64,000 nucleotides of DNA from Halocatena marina (GCF_025913575.1 NZ_CP109785.1:62001-126000), one strand, 5' to 3'; positions 51,716 to 61,401 are shown, counted from the first letter of the stretch. Notes: generated from the letters alone by a model not told the origin. Made by a program: numbers and translations.

Positions 51716-52105
51716 CTACTCGATCTGTTCTTCGTACTCTTTGGCCGTGAGCAGCGTTTCGATATTGTCGGTGTCGATGTCTTCGAGTTCGAGCATCCAC
51801 CCATCACCGTACGGATCGTCGTTGACGAGTTCGGGTGCATCGAACAGTTCCTCGTTCACCGCGCTGACTGTTCCCGAAAGCGGGGCGTACAGATCCGAGA
51901 CGGCCTTGATGGATTCGACAACACCGAATTCTTTCTGTTGTGTCAGTGTTTCTCCCGTGTCGGGAACCTCGACGAATACGATATCCCCGAGCTCATCCTG
52001 TGCGAACTCTGAGATACCGATACGTGCAGTTTCGTCGTCGGTGTCGATACGTGCCCATTCGTGCGTTTCTAGGTATCGGAGATCGTCTGGAGTGTCGAAG
52101 CTCAT
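51716..52105 (-). CDS. gcvH: Glycine cleavage system H protein
   Basis: The 129-residue lipoyl carrier starts [11 protein letters not shown]. The lipoyl-lysine motif is [14 protein letters not shown] with Lys67, and the C-terminal GDGWMLELE is standard. It shuttles the aminomethyl group between GcvP, GcvT and GcvL. Its ATG shares a base with the gcvT stop (TAATG), so it is coupled to gcvT. Confidence 0.96.
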   Translation of the reverse strand: MSFDTPDDLRYLETHEWARIDTDDETARIGISEFAQDELGDIVFVEVPDTGETLTQQKEFGVVESIKAVSDLYAPLSGTVSAVNEELFDAPELVNDDPYGDGWMLELEDIDTDNIETLLTAKEYEEQIE

Positions 52106-53181
52106 TATTCTATGGAATGTTCGAAGGGTGGGTTCGTGATGTATGCTGCTTTTTCTCGTCCGCGGATGTCGATCCAAACGTCTGTCTCCGGATCGGCATA
52201 CTCAGCGGGAACGTATCCGAGTGCGATCGGCCTTTCGAGCGTCGGACTCATCGTTCCACTGGTGACGGTACCGATGATTCGTTCGTCGGCGTCGACGATG
52301 TCGTAGCCGTGGCGAGGAACTCCCCGCTCGGTGAGTTCGATTCCCACGAACTGCTCGTCGGGATCTGTCTGCTCAGCAAGTTCGTCGCGTCCGACGAACT
52401 CCGTATCGAGCGCGACGACGAAGCTGATTCCTGCCTCGAACGGCGTTCGGGGATTTTCTTCGTGATGGAAATCCTGACCGGAGAGGAGAAACCCCTGTTC
52501 GAGCCGGAGGGTATCGCGGGCACCTAATCCACAGGGCTGACAGTCGAACGCTCCCCACACCGTCTCCGCATCGTCCCACGGCACAATCAGTTCGAACCCA
52601 TCTTCGCCTGTGTACCCCGTGCGAGACGCGAGACACTCGATGCCATCGATGGTGACTGTCTTGATTTCGAAGCTATCTATCGCTTGTGTGGTCTCTGTGG
52701 CCGAATCGACGAGGTCCACGCTGTCCGGTCCTTGCACGGCGAACATCGCGTACTGCTCGGTCGTGTTCTCGATTGTACAGTCAAGTTCCCACTCATCCCG
52801 ATGCGTTCGCCAGCGTTCTTCTATCTCCTCGTCGTGGCCAGCGTTCGGAACGAACAGATACCCGTCATCGAGACTGTAAACGACTGTATCGTCGATGAGA
52901 ATCCCGCTCTCGTCGGTGATCGCCGAGTACTGACCCACCCCAGATGAGAGTTTCCGTACGTCGTTCGTGGTGAGCCGCTGCATCAGTTCGGTCGCATCAG
53001 GACCACGCACTTCGATCTCGCCCATGTGCGAGACGTCGAATAGCCCGGCTGATTCCCGGACAGCCTCGTGCTCAGTCCTGATGGAATCGAACTCCACTGG
53101 CATATCCCACCCGCCAAATTCCGTGAACTTCGCCCCCCGATCCGCGTGTACGTCGCGCAACGGCGGCGTTCGTAGGACCAT
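52105..53181 (-). CDS. gcvT: Glycine cleavage system T protein (aminomethyltransferase)
   Basis: The 358-residue protein transfers the methylene group from GcvH-bound aminomethyl to tetrahydrofolate, releasing ammonia. [20 protein letters not shown] near the N-terminus, [31 protein letters not shown] and [15 protein letters not shown] are diagnostic. The ATG at 53181 is chosen because homology begins at [12 protein letters not shown]; the 55-codon upstream frame has no family similarity. GcvP is not next to gcvTH in this window. Confidence 0.95.
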   Translation of the reverse strand: MVLRTPPLRDVHADRGAKFTEFGGWDMPVEFDSIRTEHEAVRESAGLFDVSHMGEIEVRGPDATELMQRLTTNDVRKLSSGVGQYSAITDESGILIDDTVVYSLDDGYLFVPNAGHDEEIEERWRTHRDEWELDCTIENTTEQYAMFAVQGPDSVDLVDSATETTQAIDSFEIKTVTIDGIECLASRTGYTGEDGFELIVPWDDAETVWGAFDCQPCGLGARDTLRLEQGFLLSGQDFHHEENPRTPFEAGISFVVALDTEFVGRDELAEQTDPDEQFVGIELTERGVPRHGYDIVDADERIIGTVTSGTMSPTLERPIALGYVPAEYADPETDVWIDIRGREKAAYITNPPFEHSIE

Positions 53182-53291
53182 ATCCCACCCACGAGCCGAA
53201 CGATGTAATCGTTTGCTTCTCGGTCCAACGCAGCAGAGCCGTGCCTGTTCTCCCCGCCACGACAGTCTGGATCCACCGTGAACGGTGTCTT

Positions 53292-54320
53292 TCAGTCGAT
53301 TACCACGTCTGCAGGATCGATGTCGACCCACTCGCCGTCGTTCCACGCCGATTCGTAAGCTGCCTCTGTCACTGCAGTGACTCGGAGTCCGTCCTGTGCC
53401 GTTGCGGCAGGCGGTTCCTCGCCACGAATCGCCGCAATGAACGCCTCGGCCTTCGTTCGCTGCTCGCTCCGATTCACGGCAGGGCTGTGTTCGCTGCTGT
53501 CGGCATCAATTTCGAGCATCTCACGCGGTTTCCAATCCACGCCATCGACGTAGACCGACCCCTCTTGATCCCACACGTGAATGTGTTCTCGGACGCACGG
53601 CGTTCGTCCGTAGGTCGTCACGGACGCTTTCGCTCCTTCCTCGAAGGCGATGGTAACGTCTGCCCAGTCGTCTACACGGCGCTCTTCATCGACGAACGTC
53701 ATCTGAGCAGAGACAGCTGTCGGCGTCAATCCTGTCGTCCAGAGAATCGCATCGAGAAGGTGGCTTCCCGTGTCGTAGAGATATCCGCCGCCCGAAAGGT
53801 CCGGATTACAACGCCACGTGTCGTTGAACCTATCGATCCAGTCTTGTGATATTTCGGCTGTGATCCATTCCGGCGTCAGGCCGTTTTGCTCCCAGCGCTC
53901 TTTGACTGCGCCGAACGACGGGTTGAGGTGACGCTGGTAGCCAATCATCAGCACCTCATCGCTGGCACGTGTCCGGTCTCGAAGCTCTCGTGCGTGGTCG
54001 AGATCTGTTGTTAGAGGCTTATCACAAAGCACGTGCAGGTCACGATCCATTGCAGCGAGTACCTGCTCGTAGTGGAGCGTGTGCGGCGTCCCAACGAGAA
54101 CAGCATCGAGCTGTTCTTCCTCAAGCATCGATTCGTACTCGTGATAGCGAGCCGCATCGGAGACTCCGAGCGCCTCTCCAGTGCTGTCGAGTACTGCCTC
54201 ATCGATATCTGTCAGAGCCGCGACGGTCGCATCGGGATGATCTACGAATCCTCCGCCAACAGAACGTCCGATATATCCACCACCAACGATACCAAGCCGC
54301 AGTGTTCCATTTCCGTTCAT
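53292..54320 (-). CDS. Gfo/Idh/MocA-family oxidoreductase
   Basis: The 342-residue NAD(P)-dependent oxidoreductase has a Rossmann motif GIVGGGYIGRSVGGG (about residues 9-23), DAVLVGTPHTLHYEQV and the conserved CDKPLTT (Lys near 98). The GGGYLYDTGSHLLDAIL segment carries the Asp/His pair of sugar dehydrogenases. The substrate is probably a sugar or inositol derivative but is not determinable. ATG at 54320 is preferred over an upstream GTG because an ACATAAG element lies about 26-32 nt upstream. Confidence 0.9.
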   Translation of the reverse strand: MNGNGTLRLGIVGGGYIGRSVGGGFVDHPDATVAALTDIDEAVLDSTGEALGVSDAARYHEYESMLEEEQLDAVLVGTPHTLHYEQVLAAMDRDLHVLCDKPLTTDLDHARELRDRTRASDEVLMIGYQRHLNPSFGAVKERWEQNGLTPEWITAEISQDWIDRFNDTWRCNPDLSGGGYLYDTGSHLLDAILWTTGLTPTAVSAQMTFVDEERRVDDWADVTIAFEEGAKASVTTYGRTPCVREHIHVWDQEGSVYVDGVDWKPREMLEIDADSSEHSPAVNRSEQRTKAEAFIAAIRGEEPPAATAQDGLRVTAVTEAAYESAWNDGEWVDIDPADVVID

Positions 54321-54580
54321 CGCTTGGTACACTTCCGGTAACTGCTTATGTCTACTGATCTGTACACAGATTGCTGGGAAAATAATGCATCTAAATTTTC
54401 ATACTTATGTCCGTAATTGTGTTTCAACCGTCGACATCACGTTCACTTACAGTCCGCTTATGGCACAGGCATATGATGGTTTTCCTCGTCTCTTTGTTGA
54501 GGATACTTCCTGACTATGGAACATACAACAGAATGTCAAGATGTGTATCTATGTGTGATGCCGTTTTTCGGTGACTGGCG

Positions 54581-55042
54581 ATGAGTGTTCTCGCTGTCGG
54601 ATTCCCTGATGGGGAATCTGATCGAATCGTGTGTGATGCTGGTTCGTATGCAGCGAGTACCGATCAGTCTCTCATCGTGGCCCACATTGTCCCCGAGTCG
54701 TCGTTTGCTCGCCGCCAACAATCATACGCTGCCTTCGATACGTGGGATGGTGAGTATTCACTCACACAGGCCCAAGACCGCGCTGCGTTAATCGCCAGAA
54801 CTGTCGCTACTGAGGCACTTCGAGGGATGTCTGTCGCGTATCGGTGCGTTGGGCGGATCGGTTCGCTTCAGCGGGAGATCCAGCGGTTGGCCCGCGAGTA
54901 CGACTGTGAGCATCTATTCATGCCCCGCCTCCGACGACCGTGGTACCGACGATTCTCGTCCGACCCACTCGACGTTCTCTCACGCTCGTTTTCGGGTCCG
55001 ATCACCACCCGTCCAGTGTCGTCTTCGTCACTACCAGAGTGA
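54581..55042 (+). CDS. UspA-like universal stress protein
   Basis: The 153-residue protein has the start MSVLAVGFPDGESDRIVCDA and the layout of a universal stress domain: a beta-strand, an acidic loop, SLIVAHIVPESS, and RLAREYDCEHLFMPR. The late nucleotide-binding loop (GxxGxxxxGSVS) is not intact; the corresponding part reads SDPLDVLSRSFSGPITTRPV. It may be a non-ATP-binding member. It stands alone between divergent and convergent neighbours. Confidence 0.75.
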   Translation: MSVLAVGFPDGESDRIVCDAGSYAASTDQSLIVAHIVPESSFARRQQSYAAFDTWDGEYSLTQAQDRAALIARTVATEALRGMSVAYRCVGRIGSLQREIQRLAREYDCEHLFMPRLRRPWYRRFSSDPLDVLSRSFSGPITTRPVSSSSLPE

Positions 55043-55075
55043 CTGTCCACAGTGAAAATGAAGTTGTTATGAAGG

Positions 55076-55915
55076 TTATAGATCCAGGCGCTGGAATCGG
55101 AGGTTACCGAACCCGATCGGGAGGGCAATCCAACAGAGCAGGATGAGGAACGCAAACCACGCAGACAGGTAGAACGGATCGCCGCTTTGGGACATCATAT
55201 TCGCCATTGGGTTTGTTGGATCGAGTAGCACACTGAGGGTGCCATTGAACGCACCGTTAGGGCTCAGCCGAATAAATAACAAGAACCAGTCTGGTGGTTG
55301 TCGGAAGAAGATAGTTCCATTGAGGACATAGTGGATTCCGAATCCAATCCACTGCCACAGTACGTTGAAAAGAATAAACATCCCGAAGATTCCGGCTGCG
55401 GCTTTCGATGTGGATTTCGTCAGTGCAGAAATTCCGAGCCCAATGCTCACGTAGACTGCACCGAACACAATGGTCAACAGAATGAATAGACCGTAGCTGA
55501 CCGGTGAAAGCTCCGGATAGAATGCGAGAAGGACGACCGTCGCCGCGGCGAATCCGACGACAGCTGATATCGCAAGGACAGACGTCCGCCCCAGAAGTTT
55601 ACCGAGAATAACGTTCGTACGATTGTGCGGGAGCGAAAGCAGTAGCTTGATGCTTCCTGTCTCGACTTCTCCAGAGAGTGCTTTATATCCCAGCAGTAAC
55701 CCAATAATTGGCACGAGGAATCCAACTGGACCTTGGAGGAAGTTGAGGAGGCCGATAGAGGATAGACCCGGGCCTCCCTGCTGGAGGCCTTGAATCTGAG
55801 AGTACGCAAACGCGGCACCGGCCGCAAAAAGGATGAACAGTACTGATAGCCCCCACAGCACTTTCGAACGGATGGCGTCCTGAAAGTCCTTCTCCGCGAT
55901 GACGGACCAGCTCAT
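55076..55915 (-). CDS. ABC-2 type transporter permease
   Basis: The 279-residue protein has an N-terminal amphipathic segment (VIAEKDFQDAIRSKVLWGLS) and six hydrophobic helices. The cytoplasmic loop SGEVETGSIKLLLSLPHNRTN is typical of the NosY/ABC-2 permease family, where the exporter ATPase contacts it. The ATG overlaps the stop of the ATPase gene (ATGA). The substrate is unknown; relatives export lipids, antibiotics or copper-enzyme maturation factors. Confidence 0.92.
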   Translation of the reverse strand: MSWSVIAEKDFQDAIRSKVLWGLSVLFILFAAGAAFAYSQIQGLQQGGPGLSSIGLLNFLQGPVGFLVPIIGLLLGYKALSGEVETGSIKLLLSLPHNRTNVILGKLLGRTSVLAISAVVGFAAATVVLLAFYPELSPVSYGLFILLTIVFGAVYVSIGLGISALTKSTSKAAAGIFGMFILFNVLWQWIGFGIHYVLNGTIFFRQPPDWFLLFIRLSPNGAFNGTLSVLLDPTNPMANMMSQSGDPFYLSAWFAFLILLCWIALPIGFGNLRFQRLDL

Positions 55916-56832
55916 GCTGTCACCTCCTGTTTGTCGCTCGTATACGCAATGAACAGATCTTCGAGCGACGCGTCTCTCGTCGAGAAGTCCTCGACATTCA
56001 CGCCACTCTCTTCGATCGTGGTCAACACCGCCGATTTCGATCCGTTATTCGTATCGATCTTGATGACTGTATCATCTACAGTGACGCTCGACACACCAGT
56101 GAGTGCTTGGAGCCGACCTTTGATGTCATTGGGAACATGATCGACGTTGACCACCAGTGTCGATCCGGTGCTAACCGCGTTTCGGAGCCCACTGACCGTG
56201 TCCTCTGCAACGAGTTCCCCTTCACGGAGAATGCCGACCCGATCACACACTGCATCGACCTGACCGAGGATGTGACTCGAAAAGAACACAGCTGCGCCCC
56301 GGTCGCGCTCCTGACGGATGATCTCGCGCATTTCGCGCGCTCCGGAGGGATCGAGTCCCGTCGATGGCTCATCGAGAATGAGAAGATCAGGCTTACCGAC
56401 AAGCGCCATTCCGAGGACGAGCCGCTGTTTCATCCCTTTCGAGTACCCACCAGCCTTCCGATCGCCATCGTCGGCGATGCCGACGCGTTCGAGAATCGCG
56501 TCCGGATCATCGTTTGCTTCTTTCGAATCGATGGCAAATTGGAGGTGTTTGCGCCCAGTGAGTCGGTCGTACACGTGATATCCGTCCGGGAGCACGCCCA
56601 CGCGCTGGCGAACTGCGACGCTCTCTTCGTGTGCATCATGGCCAAGAACCTGAACGTTTCCAGACGTCGGCCGCACGAAATCGAGTAAGATGTTGATCGT
56701 CGTCGATTTTCCAGCTCCGTTTGGACCTAAAAAACCGTATATTTCTCCTTCATTTACTGTAAGATCTAAATTATTCAGGGCGGTGACGTTACCAAAGCGT
56801 TTGGTTACGCCGTCTAATTCTATGGAGGCCAT
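55912..56832 (-). CDS. ABC-2 type transporter ATP-binding protein
   Basis: The 306-residue ATPase has GFLGPNGAGKSTTI (about 32-45), Q-loop-region VGVLPDGYHVYDRLTG, signature YSKGMKQRL, Walker B LLILDEPSTGLDP and FFSSHILGQ. The C-terminal about 90 residues form a small regulatory domain typical of CcmA/NatA-type exporters. It is translated together with the permease that follows. The start is the ATG at 56832. Confidence 0.95.
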   Translation of the reverse strand: MASIELDGVTKRFGNVTALNNLDLTVNEGEIYGFLGPNGAGKSTTINILLDFVRPTSGNVQVLGHDAHEESVAVRQRVGVLPDGYHVYDRLTGRKHLQFAIDSKEANDDPDAILERVGIADDGDRKAGGYSKGMKQRLVLGMALVGKPDLLILDEPSTGLDPSGAREMREIIRQERDRGAAVFFSSHILGQVDAVCDRVGILREGELVAEDTVSGLRNAVSTGSTLVVNVDHVPNDIKGRLQALTGVSSVTVDDTVIKIDTNNGSKSAVLTTIEESGVNVEDFSTRDASLEDLFIAYTSDKQEVTA

Positions 56833-56907
56833 ACTGGCCGTTCAGCCTCGCGGATTATAACAGTAAGTGTTTCCCTCCGTCTAGTTAGATTCTCGATTCG
56901 TTTGTAG

Positions 56908-57144
56908 TTAACTTTCAAATGGTTTTTCGTCGCGGTGGTTGTCGATATTCTCCTGTTTTTCGGCTTCCTTCTCACGGACCGCTGATCTGCGGTCTTCCTC
57001 TTTTTTCTGCTCGTCTCGGTGCTCACGAGCAATCTCTTCGTTCTCGTCTTCCTCGGCTTCATCTTCTTTCTCCTTGGCGAGGGTCACGTCACGTTCGTGT
57101 TCCTGTTCGTGTCTGCGCTGGCGGTCGGTTTTTTCATCGCTCAT
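56908..57144 (-). CDS. 78-residue highly charged protein
   Basis: The protein is almost entirely Glu, Asp, Arg, Lys, His and Gln (MSDEKTDRQRRHEQEHERDV and onwards) and is expected to be a single long helix or disordered. No family is recognised. It is kept as a gene because the composition is that of small haloarchaeal charged proteins and the opposite-strand frames look artificial. It lies 75 nt upstream of the ABC ATPase on the same strand. Confidence 0.5.
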   Translation of the reverse strand: MSDEKTDRQRRHEQEHERDVTLAKEKEDEAEEDENEEIAREHRDEQKKEEDRRSAVREKEAEKQENIDNHRDEKPFES

Positions 57145-57218
57145 GAAAACAATTAGAAACGCTGTCTTTGTAGGGATGCTGCTGGCATGATCAAGCGACG
57201 CCGGTTGAGCGCACGTTT

Positions 57219-57809
57219 TCAGCTCTTATTCGCGTCGTATTCTTCTCGTGCGATGCTATATCGAACTTCGTCGGCGACAGTGCCGTCCTGATAGACGAGG
57301 TGGTTACGCAGGTAGCCGTCACGGCGGCCGCCGTGTGCTTCGACGTATTTCTGAATTGCGCGCGCTGATTGTTCGTTGTCCGGGTGATGGTTGACGGTCA
57401 CGAGATCGAGGTCGAGCCGATCGAACGCGAGAGCGATGAGTGCTGTCGCTCGTTCATGTGAGTAGCCACGACCCCAGAGCGGCTTGCGCAACCAGAACCC
57501 GAGTTGACCGGTTCGGCGGGACCAGTCGATACTGAGTCCGGTGCAGCCACCGAACTCGCCGGCATTGTCCTCTTCTTCTCGTGGGTACACGACATAGGTC
57601 GCCTCCTCGCCCTTCTCCCACTGTGTCTCCTGTTCTTCGATGAACGATCGCGTTTCTTTGAGCGACCGATTTGGCGACCACGTGACGTACTGCGTGATTT
57701 CGTCGATCGCCGGAGCGTCGACCGAAGTGTGATCGTATAACTCGAATAAGTGCTCCATCGTGAGCTGTTCGAGCCGAAGACGGTCGGTCTCGATGGTTTC
57801 GGGAAACAT
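57219..57809 (-). CDS. GNAT acetyltransferase
   Basis: The 196-residue RimJ/RimL-type acetyltransferase has PETIETDRLRLEQLTMEHLF at the start, GQLGFWLRKPLWGRGYSHER as the acetyl-CoA-binding segment, and VTVNHHPDNEQSARAIQKYV with GGRRDGYLRNHLVYQDGTVAD. The substrate is unknown. The start is the ATG at 57809; the frame upstream is not conserved-looking. Confidence 0.9.
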   Translation of the reverse strand: MFPETIETDRLRLEQLTMEHLFELYDHTSVDAPAIDEITQYVTWSPNRSLKETRSFIEEQETQWEKGEEATYVVYPREEEDNAGEFGGCTGLSIDWSRRTGQLGFWLRKPLWGRGYSHERATALIALAFDRLDLDLVTVNHHPDNEQSARAIQKYVEAHGGRRDGYLRNHLVYQDGTVADEVRYSIAREEYDANKS

Positions 57810-57965
57810 ACACACGACGTATCGTGAGACAGCGAAAAGCGTTCGGCAGGATTGTCGTGTGGTGACACACATCACTGAGTATGATGGAGGATCGTGACGA
57901 TGAGTTCGTGTCGACCTGATTTCACGCCAACACTCTTTGTGGGAATAATCGATTTGTTAGGGAAC

Positions 57966-57973
57966 TTTTTTAT
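57966..57973 (+). promoter_or_regulatory. TATA box for the AbrB/PIN pair
   Basis: TTTTTTAT, 24-31 nt upstream of the ATG at 57997. It fits a leaderless two-gene message. Confidence 0.6.
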
Positions 57974-57996
57974 CTCTACCCACCGTCTTCTCGTTT

Positions 57997-58227
57997 ATGT
58001 CCGAGGCAACGCTCGACAACCGTGGCCGACTCACGCTTCCAAAGGAGATTCGGGAGCGCTACGGGGAACACTACTACATCGTTACACTCCACGATAGCGT
58101 CAAGCTCGTTCCAATCGCGGACAATCCCCTCTCAGCGCTCCGCGAGGAATTTGCTGGTGTGGAGAAGACGGCCCACGAACTCCGTGAGGAAGCACGACGG
58201 GAAGCGATCGACGAGGCTGGGAGTTAA
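57997..58227 (+). CDS. vapB: AbrB/VapB-type antitoxin
   Basis: The 76-residue protein has a swapped-hairpin AbrB domain (TLDNRGRLTLPKEIRERYG, residues 5-23, then YYIVTLHDSVKLVP). A charged helical C-terminus (about 45-76) should bind and neutralise the PIN toxin downstream. AbrB-type antitoxins usually bind their own promoter, so the TATA box just upstream is the likely operator region. Confidence 0.87.
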   Translation: MSEATLDNRGRLTLPKEIRERYGEHYYIVTLHDSVKLVPIADNPLSALREEFAGVEKTAHELREEARREAIDEAGS

Positions 58228-58232
58228 ATTGG

Positions 58233-58604
58233 ATGTACGCAGAGACGGACTTTCTGCTTGCACTCATCAAGGATGAGGATTGGCTCGGTGACGCAGCCGA
58301 GACCGTGTACCGCGAACACCGTGACTCGCTCTGGACGTCGCAGTTCGCGCTTATCGAACTCCTCCTCGTCGCGTACCGAGAGGAGCGCGACACCGAGCAT
58401 GTCATTGCCAACGCTGCGAACCTTGTCGAGGTTCGGGGTGATGTGGATACGGTAGTCGCGGCGGCGAGTTACGTCGAAGATCACGGATTCACGCCCTTCG
58501 ACGCGCTCCATCTCGTCGAATCCAACGGCGATACCGTCGTATCGAGTGACGAGACGTACGAAGACTTCGCGCCCCGACTCGATTTGAAAGAGATCGACCA
58601 TTGA
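58233..58604 (+). CDS. vapC: PIN-domain ribonuclease, VapC-like toxin
   Basis: The 123-residue PIN protein has an acidic tetrad: Asp6 (YAETDFLLALI), Glu in FALIELLLVAYREE, Asp in TPFDALHLV and Asp in SSDETYEDF. PIN toxins cut tRNA or other RNAs. It begins 5 nt after the antitoxin stop, which is the usual VapBC layout. It is a stand-alone pair with no mobile element next to it. Confidence 0.88.
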   Translation: MYAETDFLLALIKDEDWLGDAAETVYREHRDSLWTSQFALIELLLVAYREERDTEHVIANAANLVEVRGDVDTVVAAASYVEDHGFTPFDALHLVESNGDTVVSSDETYEDFAPRLDLKEIDH

Positions 58605-58751
58605 GCATTGTGCTCTACTGTTCTACTCTGCGCGCTGCTGTGCCGTGAACAACCGCACTGTTAAGTTTGAAACTGCCCGAGAGATGTGTACGAAACATGC
58701 ACGTCGAATGGGCTGGAGTATGGGAGCAGCACGACTGTGACCGGTGGAACG

Positions 58752-60215
58752 ATGACTGACTGGACAGAGAAGTACCGCCCATCGACGCTGGCGGAGGTTC
58801 GGGGAAACAACAAAGCGCGCGATGCACTACGCGAGTGGGCGGAGTCGTGGGAGAATCACCAAGAATCGATCATTTTGCATGGGAGTCCCGGTGTTGGGAA
58901 GACATCTGCTGCACACGCGCTCGCAAATGATATGGAGTGGTCGACAATCGAACTCAACGCGAGCGATCAGCGCACCGCGGACGCCATCGAACGGTTCGCT
59001 GGTGGGGCAGCGATGAATCAGTCGCTGTCGGGGACGGGCCGTCAGCTCGTCATCCTGGACGAAGCGGACAACATCCACGGTACTGCGGACAGGGGCGGCG
59101 CACGCGTTGTTACCCGGCTCGCAAAGGAAACGCGACAGCCCATGGTCCTCATTGCAAACGAGTACTACGAGATGTCGAACGCGCTCCGGAATGCCTGTCG
59201 AGATATCGAGTTCCGGGACGTTTCCGCGCGTTCGATCGTCCCCGTACTCCGGGATATCTGTCGAAAGGAGAGCATCGAATACGACGAGGACGCGTTGAAA
59301 ACAATCGCCGAGACCAACAGCGGAGATCTTCGAGGAGCGGTGAACGATCTGCAAGCAATTGCTGAACAGACCGACCGACTCGACACCGCTGACGTGGTGA
59401 CGGGCGAACGAGATCGGACCGAGGGGATTTTTCAGCTCCTTGATGCCGTTTTCAAAGAGCAAGACGCACGTGGTGCGCTCGAATTCTCGTACGATGTCGA
59501 CGAAACACCTGATGACGCCATCAGTTGGATCGAAGACAACGTACCGAAAGATTACGACGGGGAAGAACTCGCAGACGCCTACGAGTATCTCGCGGCTGCT
59601 GATCGCTGGCTCGGACGAGTGCGTGCAACGCAGAACTACACGTACTGGCGGTATGCGAGTGACAACATGACTGCTGGCGTCGCCGCCGCACGTCAAGAGC
59701 CGAAAGGAGGATGGACGCGCTATGGCCCACCGAGCTACTGGTCAAAGCTCGGACGATCGAAAAGCACCCGGACAAAACGCGACTACATCGCGCAACAAAT
59801 CGCTGAATCGAGCGGGACAAGCATGGCGACAGCGCGCAGGCAAATTCTTCCCTATCTCTCGGTGATCACACACCACTGCAAGAACCGCGAGCTGACCGTC
59901 GCTGTGGCCGCCCGATATGATCTCGATGCCGAACACGTCGCATTCGTCACTGGAAGCGGTGAGGATACGAACAAGGTCCAATCAATCGTTGCGGACGCAG
60001 AACAACTGCGTTCGGAACCGAGCGAGAAACGTGTCGAAACTGAGGGCGCCGGTAACGAAATCGAGATCAGTTCAGACAACGGTTCGGATGCCGATACAGA
60101 CGATGAATCCGAAACCCAGAACGACGGAGAGTCGGCGGCTCCCGAGGAGGAACCGACCGGAGATGGTTCCGAGGCGGCCGACGATCAACAATCAGGACTG
60201 AGTGATTTTCTGTAG
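58752..60215 (+). CDS. rfcL: Replication factor C large subunit
   Basis: The 487-residue clamp-loader subunit has TDWTEKYRPSTLAEVRGNN at the start, Walker A GSPGVGKT (44-51), Walker B ILDEADNI (about 101-108) and a SRC-like region around CRDIEFRDVSA. An acidic, disordered tail (about 425-478) ends in QQSGLSDFL, a C-terminal PIP-box-like peptide for PCNA. It loads PCNA together with RfcS. The start is the ATG at 58752. Confidence 0.95.
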   Translation: MTDWTEKYRPSTLAEVRGNNKARDALREWAESWENHQESIILHGSPGVGKTSAAHALANDMEWSTIELNASDQRTADAIERFAGGAAMNQSLSGTGRQLVILDEADNIHGTADRGGARVVTRLAKETRQPMVLIANEYYEMSNALRNACRDIEFRDVSARSIVPVLRDICRKESIEYDEDALKTIAETNSGDLRGAVNDLQAIAEQTDRLDTADVVTGERDRTEGIFQLLDAVFKEQDARGALEFSYDVDETPDDAISWIEDNVPKDYDGEELADAYEYLAAADRWLGRVRATQNYTYWRYASDNMTAGVAAARQEPKGGWTRYGPPSYWSKLGRSKSTRTKRDYIAQQIAESSGTSMATARRQILPYLSVITHHCKNRELTVAVAARYDLDAEHVAFVTGSGEDTNKVQSIVADAEQLRSEPSEKRVETEGAGNEIEISSDNGSDADTDDESETQNDGESAAPEEEPTGDGSEAADDQQSGLSDFL

Positions 60216-60240
60216 TTCACCGTCTCGTCCTGGCAGTGTC

Positions 60241-60246
60241 TTTTTT
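60241..60246 (+). terminator. Poly-T tract after rfcL
   Basis: TTTTTT 26-31 nt after the rfcL stop. Archaeal RNA polymerase commonly terminates at such U-runs; no hairpin is needed. Confidence 0.5.
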
Positions 60247-60318
60247 GTGACGTTTCTCGATCACAGAACCGCAACCGCGAATGAATGAGCAAGGGCGGAA
60301 AAGAACCCGAACGTTACT

Positions 60319-61257
60319 CTAATCGGATCTTTGCGTCTGTGCGCTAGCCGGTGTCGATCCACCGTCACGGAAGACGATCCACACAGTAACGAGGGCTATG
60401 ACGAACAGCACGATGCTGAGTCCATCCGTGATGAGTGGCGGAATGACCGTCCCCCACAGCTGGCGGCCGAGAAGCATCTGGACGGCAAGCACACCAGAAC
60501 CAAGCGTAGACAACCACCGGAGACGGGTGAACGATGACGACACCGATCCAGTGGAAGACGAGGACGAGGATGTCGATGACGACGATGGAGCCACAGATAT
60601 GCCCTCGTATTCTGTTGTCCAGACGGCGATCGAAACGAGTACTGCGTAGATCGCCAGTGTGAGTGCGTAGTAGACAATTTGAATTTCGGCAGAGTAGACG
60701 AACAGCGTGCCGTAGCTGAACAGGTACTGAATTGGGACGAGGATGAGGACCGTTGCAGTCAGTCGCCGGAGAAGGCGTCGTGATAGTCGTGTGGCTGACT
60801 CGGCGTTTGTTGGAGTGAGTGAAAGTGCTGTGCCAACGGTCAACAGCGTGAGGATAGTGAGTGCAACTGTGTAGTGAAGGATCTGAACGCTCGGTGTGTA
60901 GCCCCACGACAACAGTCCACTGAGTGTTACCGTCACAGCGCCGAGGCCAATCTGAAGGGGCAACAGCAGCACTGCAAGCGTGACTATCCACGCGATTCGG
61001 CGGTCATCAGCGCGCGTCCACGCGGCATACGCCGTCCCGATGATGACAAAGCCGGTGACCATGGCGACGAGGCGGTGGAACCACTCGATGAAACTCGGAA
61101 TTGTCGCAGGAAACAATCCGAGCCATCCATCACAGAACGGCCACCGCGCCCCGCATGTTAACCCGGCACCGAACGCGGCGGTGTAGATACCGAGCAGCAT
61201 GAGCACGAACGTTAGGCCTGTCGTGGCTAGCATGAGCTGGCGAAATCGGAACCTCAT
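60319..61257 (-). CDS. ctaA: Heme A synthase (CtaA/COX15 family)
   Basis: The 312-residue membrane protein has eight predicted helices in two four-helix halves. The Cys pair is in TCGARWPFCDGW near the first helix, EWFHR (Glu and heme-ligand His) is in helix 2, and ILHY is in helix 4. It oxidises heme O to heme A for terminal oxidases. A Ser/Thr-only segment (SSSSTSSSSSSTGSVSSS) sits in the loop before the last two helices, and the expected His of that second half is not obvious. It is convergent with rfcL. Confidence 0.9.
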   Translation of the reverse strand: MRFRFRQLMLATTGLTFVLMLLGIYTAAFGAGLTCGARWPFCDGWLGLFPATIPSFIEWFHRLVAMVTGFVIIGTAYAAWTRADDRRIAWIVTLAVLLLPLQIGLGAVTVTLSGLLSWGYTPSVQILHYTVALTILTLLTVGTALSLTPTNAESATRLSRRLLRRLTATVLILVPIQYLFSYGTLFVYSAEIQIVYYALTLAIYAVLVSIAVWTTEYEGISVAPSSSSTSSSSSSTGSVSSSFTRLRWLSTLGSGVLAVQMLLGRQLWGTVIPPLITDGLSIVLFVIALVTVWIVFRDGGSTPASAQTQRSD

Positions 61258-61371
61258 ACACGAAACTCTGTATCCCGTTCATTTGAATCCCACCCTCTCG
61301 ACGGAGCCTGATAGCACACATCTCTCAAGAGACGGACTGGTTAAGGGCCGATCGCAATATATTCGGAGTAG

Positions 61372-61379
61372 TTATTTAG
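61372..61379 (+). promoter_or_regulatory. TATA-like box for the malic enzyme gene
   Basis: TTATTTAG, 23-30 nt upstream of the ATG at 61402. Confidence 0.6.
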
Positions 61380-61401
61380 GGTTCCTCCTCAGAAGGCCAT
61401 C

